In this document: in pieces, positions 19,978 through 29,785 of the stretch
Layout of the letters: the number at the start of each line of letters is the position of its first letter
How positions within the stretch are numbered: position 1 is the first letter of the stretch
Assembly: GCA_903869725.1 (NCBI GenBank)
Contig: CAIQAD010000024.1
Location: forward strand, 1 to 60,455
Source of the DNA: an uncultured Alphaproteobacteria bacterium
GTDB taxonomy: Bacteria > Pseudomonadota > Alphaproteobacteria > Pelagibacterales > Pelagibacteraceae
Reading direction: 5' to 3'
DNA length: 60,455 nt
Notes under the pieces: generated by a model
What the model was told of the DNA's origin: nothing
Databases searched by the model: none
The model's input: only the letters and a program-made list of their open reading frames with translations
Made by a program: the position numbers and the translations under genes

Positions 19978-21873
19978 TTAAGATTGTGTCTTAGGTTTTA
20001 ATCCCATGGCACCTAATGCGCTGCCTAGATTTCTTTTTGAAGAATCGTCATCATGTAAAGAAATACGTTTTGGATAAATATTTTTAAATACAATATTTTT
20101 AATTTCATCTCCCGTTAAAGTTTCATATTCAAGTAAAGCTTTTGCTACCTTATGTAGATCATCAATTTTTTCTGAGAGAATAACTTTGGCTCTATTGTAT
20201 CCTGCGTCTATAATTTTTTTTACTTCGCTATCAATTTTTTTTGATGTTTCTTCAGAAACTGTTTGTGTTCTTGAAACTGATCTTCCTAAAAATATCTCTT
20301 CTTCATTTTCCTGATAAGCTACAGTTCCTAATTGATCGCTCATTCCATATCTTGTAACCATATTCTTTGCCATTTTAGTAACCATTTCAATGTCAGAAGA
20401 AGCTCCCGAAGTTACCTTGTCATACCCAAAAATTAATTCTTCTGCAATCCTTCCGCCCATAGCAACTGAAATATCACCATACATTTTTTCTCTAGTCATA
20501 GATAATTGATCTCTTTCAGGTAGCCTCATTACCATACCTAAGGCTCTACCTCTTGGAATAATTGTTGCTTTATGAATAGGATCTGAGGTTTTTTCATTTA
20601 AAGCTACTACTGCATGTCCGCCTTCATGATAAGCAGTTAATGTTTTTTCCTCTTCTGTCATTACCATAGATCTTCTTTCTGCACCCATCATTACTTTGTC
20701 TTTAGCTTCTTCAAGATCAATCATGGTCACAATTCTTTTATTTTTTCTTGCTGCAAGCAAAGCAGATTCATTCACAATATTTGCAAGATCTGCTCCTGAA
20801 AAACCAGGGGTTCCTCTAGCTATAGTTCTTGGATTAACATCTGGTCCTGTAGTAATTTTTTTCAAATGTACTTTTAATATTGCTTCTCGTCCAATAATGT
20901 CTGGGTTAGGAACTACAATTTGTCTGTCAAATCTTCCTGGTCTTAATAAAGCAGGATCTAAAACATCTGGTCTATTAGTTGCTGCAACTAAAATTACTCC
21001 TTCATTGGCTTCAAAGCCATCCATCTCAACTAGTAATTGATTTAAAGTTTGCTCACGTTCATCGTTTCCTCCGCCTAAACCTGCTCCTCTACTTCTTCCA
21101 ACCGCATCAATCTCATCAATAAAAATAATACAAGGCGCATTTTTCTTTCCTTGTTCAAACATATCTCTTACTCGAGAGGCTCCAACTCCTACAAACATTT
21201 CAACAAAATCAGATCCTGAAATAGTAAAAAAAGGAACGTTTGCTTCTCCAGCAATTGCTCTTGCTAATAAAGTTTTACCTGTACCTGGAGGTCCAATAAG
21301 CAAAGCTCCTTTGGGAATTCTTCCGCCAAGTTTTTGAAATTTGCGAGGATCTTTTAAAAATTGCACAATTTCTTCTAACTCCTCTTTAGCCTCTTCAATT
21401 CCAGCAACGTCTTGAAAAGTAACTCTTCCTTGAGCTTCTGTTAAAAGTCTAGCTTTAGATTTGCCGAAGCCCATAGCTCCTCCACGACCTCCTTGCATTT
21501 GTCGCATGAAAAAAACCCAAACTCCTATGAGTAATAACATAGGAAACCAAGATAAAAGTATGCCCCATATTGAAGGTCCTTTTTCTTCTTTAGGACCTGC
21601 AGAAATAGAAACTCCCTTTGAGTTTAATTTATCTACAAGATTTGGATAATTCGGAGCGTAGGTTTTAAAATTTTTTCCATTGGAATAAACTCCTGAAATT
21701 TCATTTCCTCTTATATCAACTGACGTAACATTTCCTTTATCGATATCAGATAAAAAAGTAGAAAAAGGTAATTCTGTTTTTCCGGTCAAAGAGCTAGGAT
21801 TTTGAAACAAATTATACAAGCCAAGGACAAGAAGAATTATCATGCCCCACATCATTAAGTTTCTTAAGTTCAT
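19978..21873 (-). CDS. ftsH: ATP-dependent zinc metalloprotease FtsH
   Basis: A membrane-anchored AAA+ protease, 631 residues, that degrades misfolded membrane proteins and regulators such as RpoH and LpxC. Two membrane segments (about residues 7-22 and 105-125) flank a periplasmic domain. The AAA domain has Walker [20 protein letters not shown], Walker [16 protein letters not shown] and the second region of homology [19 protein letters not shown]. The zinc site is [15 protein letters not shown]. Its modulators HflK and HflC are encoded at about 52.7-54.7 kb in this window. Confidence 0.98.
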   Translation of the reverse strand: MNLRNLMMWGMIILLVLGLYNLFQNPSSLTGKTELPFSTFLSDIDKGNVTSVDIRGNEISGVYSNGKNFKTYAPNYPNLVDKLNSKGVSISAGPKEEKGPSIWGILLSWFPMLLLIGVWVFFMRQMQGGRGGAMGFGKSKARLLTEAQGRVTFQDVAGIEEAKEELEEIVQFLKDPRKFQKLGGRIPKGALLIGPPGTGKTLLARAIAGEANVPFFTISGSDFVEMFVGVGASRVRDMFEQGKKNAPCIIFIDEIDAVGRSRGAGLGGGNDEREQTLNQLLVEMDGFEANEGVILVAATNRPDVLDPALLRPGRFDRQIVVPNPDIIGREAILKVHLKKITTGPDVNPRTIARGTPGFSGADLANIVNESALLAARKNKRIVTMIDLEEAKDKVMMGAERRSMVMTEEEKTLTAYHEGGHAVVALNEKTSDPIHKATIIPRGRALGMVMRLPERDQLSMTREKMYGDISVAMGGRIAEELIFGYDKVTSGASSDIEMVTKMAKNMVTRYGMSDQLGTVAYQENEEEIFLGRSVSRTQTVSEETSKKIDSEVKKIIDAGYNRAKVILSEKIDDLHKVAKALLEYETLTGDEIKNIVFKNIYPKRISLHDDDSSKRNLGSALGAMGLKPKTQS

Positions 21874-21916
21874 ATTGTAAAGGTAATCATTATTTCAGAA
21901 TAAACAAGCGATAATC

Positions 21917-23251
21917 TTAATTAAATCTTAAATAATTAACGTCAAAACTATCTTTTTTCACCTTAAGTTTGTTATTTGTAAAATTTATAAAAGGCACAAA
22001 TAAAAGTTCATTTTTCAAGTTCCAAAAAGAAGGTAAAGTTTTAATAGCTAGTGTTGGAATTGTATGAATCTTCTTCTGAAATTTATATTGCTTAATTACT
22101 GATAGTCCTTCTTTACCTAATTTCTTAACTAAAATTCTACTCTGAATACTAGATTTGTTTACAACAACAAATCTATCATCCCATATTTTTTTTAAATTTT
22201 GTTTATTTAATAATACGATTGACATATTTCTTTCTTCTCTAAAAAAATTTATTATATTTTTATTTTTTTCGACTAAACAACCACCAAGTGTTGCTGACTT
22301 GAATTGTTTTAACGAAATATTTTTAATGAGCTTTGTTAAATTTTCAGAGCGTGGTGGATAGTATTCACCTGAAACATAATGCAAAGCTTTAATAAAAACC
22401 CTAAATATAATTTCTTGAGCTTCATTATTAAAAATTGAATAATTTAAGGAGGCATAACCTTCTTTAAAAAAATTTAGATATTTTTTTTCTGATTTCAAAA
22501 TATAAAAATCTAAAGATTTTTTAGCATAATTTAAATTATTAATTGTTTTAATAATTCTAGAAGTATTAAATCCTTCTTTTTTTAATTTATTTTGAAACTT
22601 TCTAATTCTAACTCTTAAAAATTTATTATTTACATTAGAAGGATCTTCAATCCAAGATCTATAAATTTTTTTAGTTATATAAATTAAATCTAATTTGGAG
22701 AAATTAAGCAACGGTCTTACAATGTAAAAATTGCTTAGTGCTTGTGTCAATTCTTCTAATGAAGTAAGTCCTTTTATACCACTTCCTCTAACCAATCTAA
22801 TATAAAAATTTTCAATCAAATCTTCTTGGTGATGAGCTAAAATTAAATATTTAATATTATTTTTTTTGCAGAAATTCTGCATTAAATCATATCTTAAATC
22901 TCTAGCTCTTTTTTGAATATTTGATGAAAATTTTTGACCACTATAAGTTAAAATCTTTGCATTAATATTATTTTTTAATAAATTTTTTAAAGTTTTCTTT
23001 GCTTCTATAGCAGACTCCTTTCTAAGCCCATGATCGACGATTAATGCTATAAATTTATTTTTATTTTCAAGACTATATAATTTAGCAAGAATACTTAGAG
23101 ATAAACTGTCAGCACCACCAGAAACCGCAATTGCAAATTTTTCTTTACCAATATTAGTGGTAATTTTTTCTCTAAAGTCTAAATAAATTTTATTTACTTT
23201 TTTGTCTTCTAAAAGAGCTAAATTAACTGCAATTAAACCTTTTCTTTTCAT
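21917..23251 (-). CDS. tilS: tRNA(Ile)-lysidine synthase
   Basis: TilS puts lysidine at C34 of the CAU-anticodon tRNA-Ile so that it reads AUA. The PP-loop ATP pyrophosphatase motif AIAVSGGADSLSLSIL lies near residues 41-56, followed by VDHGLRKESAIEAKKTLK and LAHHQEDLIENFYIRLVRGS. The C-terminal half of the 444-residue protein is poorly conserved and lysine-rich. The ATG at 23251 lies 29 bases inside the end of cpoB. No closer ATG precedes the core, and coupling to cpoB translation is likely. Confidence 0.93.
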   Translation of the reverse strand: MKRKGLIAVNLALLEDKKVNKIYLDFREKITTNIGKEKFAIAVSGGADSLSLSILAKLYSLENKNKFIALIVDHGLRKESAIEAKKTLKNLLKNNINAKILTYSGQKFSSNIQKRARDLRYDLMQNFCKKNNIKYLILAHHQEDLIENFYIRLVRGSGIKGLTSLEELTQALSNFYIVRPLLNFSKLDLIYITKKIYRSWIEDPSNVNNKFLRVRIRKFQNKLKKEGFNTSRIIKTINNLNYAKKSLDFYILKSEKKYLNFFKEGYASLNYSIFNNEAQEIIFRVFIKALHYVSGEYYPPRSENLTKLIKNISLKQFKSATLGGCLVEKNKNIINFFREERNMSIVLLNKQNLKKIWDDRFVVVNKSSIQSRILVKKLGKEGLSVIKQYKFQKKIHTIPTLAIKTLPSFWNLKNELLFVPFINFTNNKLKVKKDSFDVNYLRFN

Positions 23252-24140
23252 AAGATGCTTTTTGCAAAACAGAAGGGTCGGTTTTAGGATATGCCTCTTT
23301 AAGACTCAACATCATTTTACACCCTTGTTGGACTTCACCAAGCTCTGCTAATGATACTCCTAGTTTTAACAGATTTTCCGGAGCTTTCGTACTTTTGGGA
23401 TACTTTTGATAACCTGCTAGATAAGCTCTAGCAGCATCTTCATAAAGTTGTCTAATATAAAAAGTTTCACCATACCAAAATTGTGCATTACCAGAAAGTT
23501 CATGATCAGGATGTTGGTAAACAAATTCTCTAAATGCATGTTCAGCATCTTCAAATTTTCCATTTTTTAAAAGATTCATTGAAAATTTATATTGTTCCGA
23601 TGGAGATTTTTTTGGCAAAATTTTAATTATTGGTAAATTATTTTTATTCTCATCTTCAGTTACTACTTTTATATTCTTTAATAATTTATCTTTTTCTTTA
23701 GTTGCATCATAATCTTGTGGGGGTTCTTTAGATAAATCTTTCTCTATTATAGGAGATTTTTTTTCAGAAATTTCATTTGTTGATTTATAGCTTTCTAACT
23801 GCTGAAGTCTTAGTTGACTATCTTTTTCAAATTTATTCAACTGATTATTTAACTGTTCAATCTTATAATTATTCTCTTCAAATCTAGATGTTAGTTGATT
23901 AATTTGTTTTTGTAATTCTGAAATTTTATTTAATTGAAGAGTTAATGCTTCACTAAAATTATTTTCAGAAGTGCTTGTGGGAGAATTTTTACTATAAACT
24001 GCTTTTTCTAGAGTCTTTATATCTTTCTGAATTTGTTCTAATTGATTTTTTAATTGATCAGTATCTTGATCAGCAAAAACAGTTCCAATAGATAAAAGTA
24101 ATAAGATTGCAAATAAGCAAAATATATTTTTAAAAGACAT
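23223..24140 (-). CDS. cpoB: Tol-Pal system protein CpoB/YbgF
   Basis: A periplasmic protein of 305 residues that coordinates Tol-Pal with peptidoglycan synthesis in characterised bacteria. An N-terminal signal peptide (FCLFAILLLLSIGTVFA) is followed by a coiled-coil region rich in Gln, Leu and Glu (about 30-125). A TPR domain from about 180 contains YKFSMNLLKNGKFEDAEHAF and NAQFWYGETFYIRQLYEDAA. It sits between pal and tilS, the standard position. An intrinsic terminator lies between pal and this gene, so cpoB may be expressed partly by read-through. Confidence 0.93.
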   Translation of the reverse strand: MSFKNIFCLFAILLLLSIGTVFADQDTDQLKNQLEQIQKDIKTLEKAVYSKNSPTSTSENNFSEALTLQLNKISELQKQINQLTSRFEENNYKIEQLNNQLNKFEKDSQLRLQQLESYKSTNEISEKKSPIIEKDLSKEPPQDYDATKEKDKLLKNIKVVTEDENKNNLPIIKILPKKSPSEQYKFSMNLLKNGKFEDAEHAFREFVYQHPDHELSGNAQFWYGETFYIRQLYEDAARAYLAGYQKYPKSTKAPENLLKLGVSLAELGEVQQGCKMMLSLKEAYPKTDPSVLQKASYEKKRFNCS

Positions 24141-24182
24141 AATATTAATATAAAATGAAATTAACTCGATATTAATGGCAAA

Positions 24183-24214
24183 AAAAAGACCCCGATTTTA
24201 ATCGGGGTCTTTTT
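24183..24214 (-). terminator. Intrinsic terminator downstream of pal
   Basis: GACCCCGATT pairs with AATCGGGGTC in a GC-rich stem (core 24188-24209) with flanking A- and T-runs that extend the stem and supply a T-run on either strand. It lies 16 bases beyond the pal stop in the direction of minus-strand transcription and upstream of cpoB. Confidence 0.9.
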
Positions 24215-24230
24215 GTAAATATATAAAATA

Positions 24231-24704
24231 TTAGTTAGTAGTTTTAACTGTAACAGATCTCCTGTTTTGTGCCCACGCTTGAGCATTTGAAGCAGGATTA
24301 GCTGGTTTTTCTTTTCCATAGCTAATTACTTTAATTCTGTCAGATGAAATTCCATTGCTAATTAAAAAATCTTTAACAGAATTAGCTCTTTTTTCACCTA
24401 AAGCTAAATTATATTCTCTTGTACCTCGTTCGTCAGCATGCCCTTCTATTACGACTTTTAAACTAGAATTAGTTTTTAAATAAGTAATTTGCTTACTTAA
24501 TGTCTGATTAGCTGTTGGAGTTAAATCAAATTTGTTAGTTGCAAAGAAAACTCTGTCAGGAACCCCATCTGCTAAAAATTTGACGGTTTCTGTTCCTGTG
24601 TAAGCATCACCATTAGACGCCTGTTGAGTATTAGTAGCACAAGCACCAAAAAATAATACCACTAAAAGCAAAGATAGATTTTTTACAAGATTTGTATGTT
24701 TCAT
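24231..24704 (-). CDS. pal: Peptidoglycan-associated lipoprotein Pal
   Basis: An outer-membrane lipoprotein of 157 residues that tethers the membrane to peptidoglycan and receives TolB. The signal peptide ends in the lipobox FFGAC, giving a lipidated Cys near residue 22. The OmpA-like domain shows VVIEGHADERGTREYNLALG and KRANSVKDFLISNG, including the Asp and Arg residues that bind diaminopimelate. It ends the tolQRAB-pal run, with a terminator just after it. Confidence 0.97.
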   Translation of the reverse strand: MKHTNLVKNLSLLLVVLFFGACATNTQQASNGDAYTGTETVKFLADGVPDRVFFATNKFDLTPTANQTLSKQITYLKTNSSLKVVIEGHADERGTREYNLALGEKRANSVKDFLISNGISSDRIKVISYGKEKPANPASNAQAWAQNRRSVTVKTTN

Positions 24705-24806
24705 TTTTTTTTAATTATTTATTTGTTTAATATGTAACATATTAACACTTAAATTTAGTATTTAAAATATATAACTTTTATTACAGTTTTTAAATATTAA
24801 CTAATA

Positions 24807-26147
24807 TTATTTTTTACTTAAAAGTGCAGACCAGTGGGGGTCCGAAGCATCAGTTGGTGTTTGAATTATTTTCTCGTTATAGCCCGTAAGATCAATTGAC
24901 CATAATTTAGCTGAACCACCGTGCCCACTATTATCAGCGGGTGTTTCTCTATAAAAAATAATAACTCGACCATTAGGTGACCACGACGGAGATTCTTGAT
25001 AAAAATTTTCTGTCAACAATCTCTCTCCAGCACCATCTGTTCTCATTACCCCAATATAAAATTTATTATTATGAAATTTTGTAAAAGCGATTACGTCTCC
25101 TCTAGGAGACCACACTGGCGTTCCATAAATTCCATCTCCAAATGAAATTCTTTTAACGTTTGAACCATCACTTTTCATTACATAAATTTGTTGGGATCCA
25201 CTTCTATCCGAATTAAAGCAAATATAATTCCCGTCTGGCGAATAAGATGGGGACGTGTCAATCGCTGGGCTATCGGTTAATCTTTCAACAATTCTAGTTT
25301 TAAGATTCATAGCATAAATATCAGAATTGCCGTCTTTTGCGAAACTCATTATTATTTTTTTTCCATCTGGTGAAAATCTTGGTGCAAATGTCATCCCTGG
25401 AAAATCACCAACTAAATCTTGTAAACCAGTTTCTAGATTTAACAAATATACTCTGGGCAAATTTTTATAATAAGACATGTAAGTGACATATTTATTGTCT
25501 GGACTGAATCTTGGAGTTAAAACCATTTCGTTACCCAAAGTTAAATATTTGTTTGCATAACCATCTTGATCCATTATTGCTAATTTTTTAATTCGATTAG
25601 TTTTTGGACCACTTTCAGCAACATAAATAATTCTGGAGTCAAAATATCCACTTTCTCCAGTTAATCTTTCGTAAATTTTATCAGAAATCAGATGAGATAC
25701 TCTTCGCCAATTATCAGGTGTTGTATAAAAAGCTAAAGCTAACAACTCTTTATTAGATACAATATCCCATAACCTAAATTCAACTCTTAACCTATCGTCT
25801 TTCTCAAGTGATATTTTTCCTGTGACTAAAATTTGAGCTTTAATTAAAGCCCAATCTTCAAAACGAGGTTGTGTATGAGATAAATCAGGTTTTTGAATAT
25901 AAGAGTTCCTGTCTAAAATTAAAAATAAACCCGATCTGCTAAGATCTTTTGAAATCAACTCCGGAATTTGATGCTCTAAGTTAATTTTTTTAACGTTATC
26001 TTTAAGTTTAGTATTTACATCTAAATAAAAATCAGAGATTGCACTTGGTAAGGGATTTAGATTCCCTCTAGTTATATCTACTTCAACGCCAGCGTAAACT
26101 CTAGTTGCAAATAATATAAATATAAAATTAATAAAAAATTTTTTCAT
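24807..26147 (-). CDS. tolB: Tol-Pal translocation protein TolB
   Basis: A periplasmic protein of 446 residues. A signal peptide (first 19 residues) is followed by an N-terminal alpha/beta domain containing [16 protein letters not shown] six-bladed beta-propeller follows, visible as repeated F-S-P-D-G/K units: [61 protein letters not shown] and [13 protein letters not shown]. It links Pal to the TolQRA motor. It starts one base after the tolA stop and is separated from pal by about 100 bases. Confidence 0.97.
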   Translation of the reverse strand: MKKFFINFIFILFATRVYAGVEVDITRGNLNPLPSAISDFYLDVNTKLKDNVKKINLEHQIPELISKDLSRSGLFLILDRNSYIQKPDLSHTQPRFEDWALIKAQILVTGKISLEKDDRLRVEFRLWDIVSNKELLALAFYTTPDNWRRVSHLISDKIYERLTGESGYFDSRIIYVAESGPKTNRIKKLAIMDQDGYANKYLTLGNEMVLTPRFSPDNKYVTYMSYYKNLPRVYLLNLETGLQDLVGDFPGMTFAPRFSPDGKKIIMSFAKDGNSDIYAMNLKTRIVERLTDSPAIDTSPSYSPDGNYICFNSDRSGSQQIYVMKSDGSNVKRISFGDGIYGTPVWSPRGDVIAFTKFHNNKFYIGVMRTDGAGERLLTENFYQESPSWSPNGRVIIFYRETPADNSGHGGSAKLWSIDLTGYNEKIIQTPTDASDPHWSALLSKK

Positions 26148-26951
26148 TTAACCTTTTAACATTTCTTTAGCATCAAAGTTTAGTTGCATATCTTTCCACT
26201 TTTCATAATTTTTTGAAGGTACTTTTAATGGATTACATAATTTTACTGCTCTCAAAGCACTTTCGGCTAATATCTTATAATAATTTTGTCCTGGTGTATT
26301 CATTCTTCCTGCATCAACAATCTCACTGCTAATTACGGATCCATCTGTATTAAGTTTTAATCTTATTCGTACTAATAAATTTTCATTATAAGGTAATCCA
26401 ATAGGGATATTCCAACATTTAAATATTTGAGTTTTTATTGCATCTTGTTCGCTTAACGTCAAAGATCCTGTTACAAAATTTTTTTGCTGACTTTGAGTTG
26501 GTGTTAAAGAAGTTTTTTTATTAATCTCTGAATTATCTTTTTTTGACTTGTCAATTAATGCAGCAATTTTATTTGGGTCAAAAACTTCTTTTTGTTCAAA
26601 TTCTGAAGTTTGTTTATTTTTATCTTCGACTTTTTCAGGTTTTTGATTTTTTTCTAATATATCTTGAATTTTTTTAATATTTTCTTGTAACGGAATTGTA
26701 TCTGTTTTTTCTTTTGGAACGATTTTTGGAGGTGCTTGATTTGCAACTACTCTGTCTTTTTCTATTTTATCGCTTTTTGTATCATTGTATTTTGGAGCAT
26801 AAGGGATATTAGTTTTTTTTCCAATATCAACCAAATCAACAGAAATACTTGGTGGCAATTCAACTTTCTTGATTAGAAATTGCATAGTTAAACTTGTTAT
26901 AACTATAAGGATTAAATGACCTATAAGCGAAATTTTAATGTTATGCTGCAT
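26148..26951 (-). CDS. tolA: TolA-like energy-transducing protein
   Basis: A 267-residue bitopic inner-membrane protein. A single N-terminal membrane segment (SLIGHLILIVITSLTMQFLI) is followed by a proline- and lysine-rich, charged linker to about residue 155. A small C-terminal domain contains IFKCWNIPIGLPYNENLLVR and VSSEIVDAGRMNTPGQNYYK, as in TolA domain III. It carries proton-motive-force energy from TolQR to the outer membrane. Identity rests mainly on architecture and on its place between tolR and tolB, because TolA diverges rapidly. Confidence 0.9.
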   Translation of the reverse strand: MQHNIKISLIGHLILIVITSLTMQFLIKKVELPPSISVDLVDIGKKTNIPYAPKYNDTKSDKIEKDRVVANQAPPKIVPKEKTDTIPLQENIKKIQDILEKNQKPEKVEDKNKQTSEFEQKEVFDPNKIAALIDKSKKDNSEINKKTSLTPTQSQQKNFVTGSLTLSEQDAIKTQIFKCWNIPIGLPYNENLLVRIRLKLNTDGSVISSEIVDAGRMNTPGQNYYKILAESALRAVKLCNPLKVPSKNYEKWKDMQLNFDAKEMLKG

Positions 26952-26955
26952 AACA

Positions 26956-27384
26956 TTATTTTTTTCCTCTAGAAGATTCAGAAACTAAAGCCACTTTTGT
27001 AAAACCTGCTCTAGACAACAAACCCATAACTTCCATAATTTTTCCGTATTCTAAAGACCGATCTCCTCTAACGTAAATTCTTGTATCAGTTCTATTTTTT
27101 GTAATAACCAAAACTTTAGAGGTTAGATCGTTTAAAGAAATTTGAGTATTTTGAATAAAAACTTCACCTTTCGAATTTATTGTTAAAGCTAAAGGTTCTT
27201 TTTCGTCTGGCAAAGAATTAGCTGAACTATCTGGCAAATTTACAGAAACTCCCGCGGTAAGCATCGGAGCAGTGACCATGAAGACTATTAATAAAACTAA
27301 CATTACATCAACAAATGGAGTTACATTTATTTCGCTCATAGGCCGATTTCTTCTAGATCTAGTGCTTACAAATTTAGATACCAT
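26956..27384 (-). CDS. tolR: Tol-Pal motor protein TolR (ExbD family)
   Basis: A 142-residue protein with one membrane segment near residues 24-44. INVTPFVDVMLVLLIVFMVT contains the essential membrane Asp of the ExbD/TolR family. The periplasmic domain ends with DRSLEYGKIMEVMGLLSRAG, the usual TolR C-terminal pattern. With TolQ it forms the proton channel. The gene follows tolQ directly (stop and start adjacent). Confidence 0.96.
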   Translation of the reverse strand: MVSKFVSTRSRRNRPMSEINVTPFVDVMLVLLIVFMVTAPMLTAGVSVNLPDSSANSLPDEKEPLALTINSKGEVFIQNTQISLNDLTSKVLVITKNRTDTRIYVRGDRSLEYGKIMEVMGLLSRAGFTKVALVSESSRGKK

Positions 27385-28059
27385 TTACATTATAGAAATA
27401 AAAGATTGGGTAAAATTTTCTAAGCGTGAGGAATATTTTCTGCTATCACTTAAAAATTTATTGTATGCCACCACAGCTGGGATAGCCGCTAATAAACCTA
27501 ACGCAGTTGCAAACAAAGCTTCTGCAATTCCAGGCGCTACAACGGCAAGGCTTGTATTTTTTGCAATTGCTATAGCTTGAAAAGACGTCATAATTCCCCA
27601 TACAGTTCCAAATAAACCAACAAATGGAGCAACCGAACCTACAGTAGCTAAATAATTTAAATTTTTATCAATTTTTTCAACTTCTTGATCAATAGAATTA
27701 TTTAAAATATGAACGATACGATCTTGCATGCTATGTACTTTGGATTTATTTTTTAACATGAAATCCATTCCTGACTTAAAAACACTAGCCATAGGATCCT
27801 CATCGAAACTATTTAGTTTTTTATAAAGGGTATCTGCAGATTTTGACGTCCAAAACTGATCTTCAAAAATTGATGAAGAAATATTGATTTTTTTAAATAA
27901 TTTATATTTTTCTATAATAATAGCCCAGGAATAAACTGAAGCAGATATCAGAACTAAAATGACAATCTTTACAAGAAAATCTGCTCTAAAAAAAACATGA
28001 ATAATTGAAAAATTAGTTGTTGCAACACTAACAGTTTTTGCAGCTAATAATGGGTCCAT
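27385..28059 (-). CDS. tolQ: Tol-Pal motor protein TolQ (ExbB family)
   Basis: A 224-residue inner-membrane protein with three membrane segments (about residues 28-50, 132-155 and 168-190). The hallmark segment is NYLATVGSVAPFVGLFGTVW followed by MTSFQAIAIAKNTSLAVVAP and the small-residue-rich third helix GIAEALFATALGLLAAIPAV. It is the proton-channel subunit partnering TolR. It is the first tol gene after ybgC, with 62 bases between them that could hold a promoter. Confidence 0.97.
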   Translation of the reverse strand: MDPLLAAKTVSVATTNFSIIHVFFRADFLVKIVILVLISASVYSWAIIIEKYKLFKKINISSSIFEDQFWTSKSADTLYKKLNSFDEDPMASVFKSGMDFMLKNKSKVHSMQDRIVHILNNSIDQEVEKIDKNLNYLATVGSVAPFVGLFGTVWGIMTSFQAIAIAKNTSLAVVAPGIAEALFATALGLLAAIPAVVAYNKFLSDSRKYSSRLENFTQSFISIM

Positions 28060-28121
28060 AAATAACTAATATAATATAAAGATCACATTTATAAGAGTTA
28101 TTATCTAAAATATATATTTTT

Positions 28122-28532
28122 CTATTTATTTAATTGATCAAATAGTTCTTTGGGCAAACTAGTTGGTTTTCCTTTAATATTTACATTAACTAATTCAACA
28201 AAAGCTTCGGTCAATAAATCTTTTTTTTTATTAAACGCATTTTGAAACATTTCAATTCTAAGTTTTGATACATTTTTAACGGTCGTTATAATCATCAAAT
28301 CATCTTCAAATAAAGCTGGTTTTCTATAAACGATATTAAATTTATGAACAATTATTGTAGAGTTATATTTTTCTTTTAATAATTTATGATTAAATCCTAG
28401 AGAATAAATAAATTCTGTTCGCGCTCTTTCAAAAAATTTTAAATAATTAGCGTGATAAACAATACCGCCAGCATCAGTATCTTCATAATAAACTTTAGTT
28501 TTGAAAATAAAATTTTTTTTATTATTAGCCAT
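28122..28532 (-). CDS. ybgC: Tol-Pal-associated acyl-CoA thioesterase YbgC
   Basis: A hot-dog-fold thioesterase that hydrolyses acyl-CoA. With the ATG at 28532 it has 136 residues, starts MANNKKNFIF and has the active-site stretch YYEDTDAGGIVYHANYLKFF near residues 15-34, followed by ERARTEFIYSLGF. An upstream in-frame ATG at 28574 would add 14 hydrophobic residues but would lie 50 bases inside the preceding gene; I prefer 28532, which overlaps it by eight. It is in the standard place before tolQ. Confidence 0.92.
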   Translation of the reverse strand: MANNKKNFIFKTKVYYEDTDAGGIVYHANYLKFFERARTEFIYSLGFNHKLLKEKYNSTIIVHKFNIVYRKPALFEDDLMIITTVKNVSKLRIEMFQNAFNKKKDLLTEAFVELVNVNIKGKPTSLPKELFDQLNK

Positions 28533-29022
28533 GAAAACTATTATTTTTGAAATTATCAATAAAATATTTTCCAATTAAAATCGCATCAGCTTTATTGGAA
28601 TCCTTTTTTTTAGTAATCTTGGGTGATAAACTAGGAAAAATTTCTATTACTTTTGTTCTGCTTGCATCTTTAACCGATCCTATTAAATTAAAATGCTTTT
28701 TCCATTTTGCTGGTCTAACAAAATAGATTGAAAATCCTAAAGCAGCACAAATACCTTTTATAATTCCAAAAGATTGGCCAAAATTAAACATACTAGTTAC
28801 TCCTTGGCCTGGCATAGCATTTACCTGCTCAACAATAACAGAGACTTTTTCATCGCCATTAATAAAGCTTTTAAATATATAAGTAACTTGTGCTGAATTA
28901 ATTTGTCTCTTATTTTTTTTTCCTTCAATCATTGTAGGAACATCATAAATATCAAGAACATTTTGATCCTTAAAAACACAAATTGCACCACTAACTCCTG
29001 GATCTATAGAAAAAATTATCAC
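28525..29022 (-). CDS. RuvC-like Holliday junction resolvase (divergent, phage-like)
   Basis: A 165-residue RNase H-fold protein at the ruvC position between yebC and ybgC. Possible catalytic acids are Asp7 in IFSIDPGVSGAICVF, Glu near 65 in VIVEQVNAMPGQGVTSMFNF, and Asp near 150 in NKADAILIGKYF. It lacks the usual RuvC opening with G-x-G-Y-G and the H-x-x-D-A ending. The NAMPGQG-x-F-x-FG stretch resembles the RuvC-like resolvases of phages and some bacteria. ruvA and ruvB, normally next door, are absent. It probably resolves recombination junctions, but canonical RuvC orthology is doubtful. Confidence 0.8.
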   Translation of the reverse strand: MIIFSIDPGVSGAICVFKDQNVLDIYDVPTMIEGKKNKRQINSAQVTYIFKSFINGDEKVSVIVEQVNAMPGQGVTSMFNFGQSFGIIKGICAALGFSIYFVRPAKWKKHFNLIGSVKDASRTKVIEIFPSLSPKITKKKDSNKADAILIGKYFIDNFKNNSFHG

Positions 29023-29026
29023 AATA

Positions 29027-29770
29027 TTAATTTATCCCCTCTAATACTTTTTCATCAACTTCAAAGTTAGTATAAACATTTTGTACATCGTCATCATCTT
29101 CTAATTGTTCTAAAAAATTAGCCAATTTAGAAAATGTATCTTTATCTAAATATACTTTACTAATAGGATTCCATACCAGACCAGAAAAGCTTGTTTCTTT
29201 AAAATTCTTTTCTACTTTTTCACGCACGGAATTAAAATCTTCTTTCTTGCAAATAATTTCATAAAATTCATCACTAGTTATACAATCATCAGCTCCTGAA
29301 TTAATAGCAAGTTCCATTGCGTTATCTGCATTTATAATACTTTTCTTTATTTTAATTTGACCTACCTGTTCAAACTGATGGCTAACTGATCCATTTTCTC
29401 CTAGCGTTCCTCCAAATTTTTGAAAAATCGACCTTATATTTGAAACAGTCCTGTTTTTATTATCTGTTAAAACCTCGATAATGACTCCAGTTCTTCCAGG
29501 ACCAAATCCTTCATAGCGAGAAAATTCATAAGTATTATCAATATTACCTTGTGATTTTTTTATAGCTCTTTCAATATTATCTTTTGGCATGTTTGCTTCT
29601 CTAGCGGCCTGAACTGCTGCTCTTAATCTTGGATTCATATCCGGTTCTGGAAGTCCTAATTTTGCAGAAACTGTTATCTCTCTTGAAAGTTTAGTAAATA
29701 ATTTAGAACGAATCTTGTCTGCACGTCCCTTTCTGTGCATCATATTCTTAAAGTGCGAATGACCAGCCAT
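29027..29770 (-). CDS. yebC: YebC/PmpR family protein
   Basis: A 247-residue cytoplasmic protein of the YebC/TACO1 family, known as a DNA-binding regulator and more recently linked to translation. It begins MAGHSHFKNMMHRKGRADKI, then shows NPRLRAAVQAAREANMPKDN and the central RYEGFGPGRTGVIIEVLTDN. An acidic LEQLEDDDDVQNVYTNFEV stretch ends the protein. Full length. It precedes the RuvC-like gene by four bases, as in the common yebC-ruvC order. Confidence 0.96.
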   Translation of the reverse strand: MAGHSHFKNMMHRKGRADKIRSKLFTKLSREITVSAKLGLPEPDMNPRLRAAVQAAREANMPKDNIERAIKKSQGNIDNTYEFSRYEGFGPGRTGVIIEVLTDNKNRTVSNIRSIFQKFGGTLGENGSVSHQFEQVGQIKIKKSIINADNAMELAINSGADDCITSDEFYEIICKKEDFNSVREKVEKNFKETSFSGLVWNPISKVYLDKDTFSKLANFLEQLEDDDDVQNVYTNFEVDEKVLEGIN

Positions 29771-29785
29771 TATCTAAAACAATAT

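Noticed and set aside
20696-21040. 114-codon open frame on the plus strand opposite ftsH
   Set aside because: It is a mirror of the ftsH AAA domain, has no recognisable family, and ftsH is unambiguous on the other strand.
24705-24806. Small RNA in the 101-base space between tolB and pal
   Set aside because: AT-rich with no stable hairpin and no conserved motif; more likely a promoter or leader for pal.
27272-27580. 102-codon plus-strand frame across tolR and tolQ
   Set aside because: Shadow of two well-supported tol genes.
28533-28574. N-terminal 14-residue extension of YbgC
   Set aside because: It would lie 50 bases inside the RuvC-like gene; the internal ATG at 28532 starts at the family's usual position.
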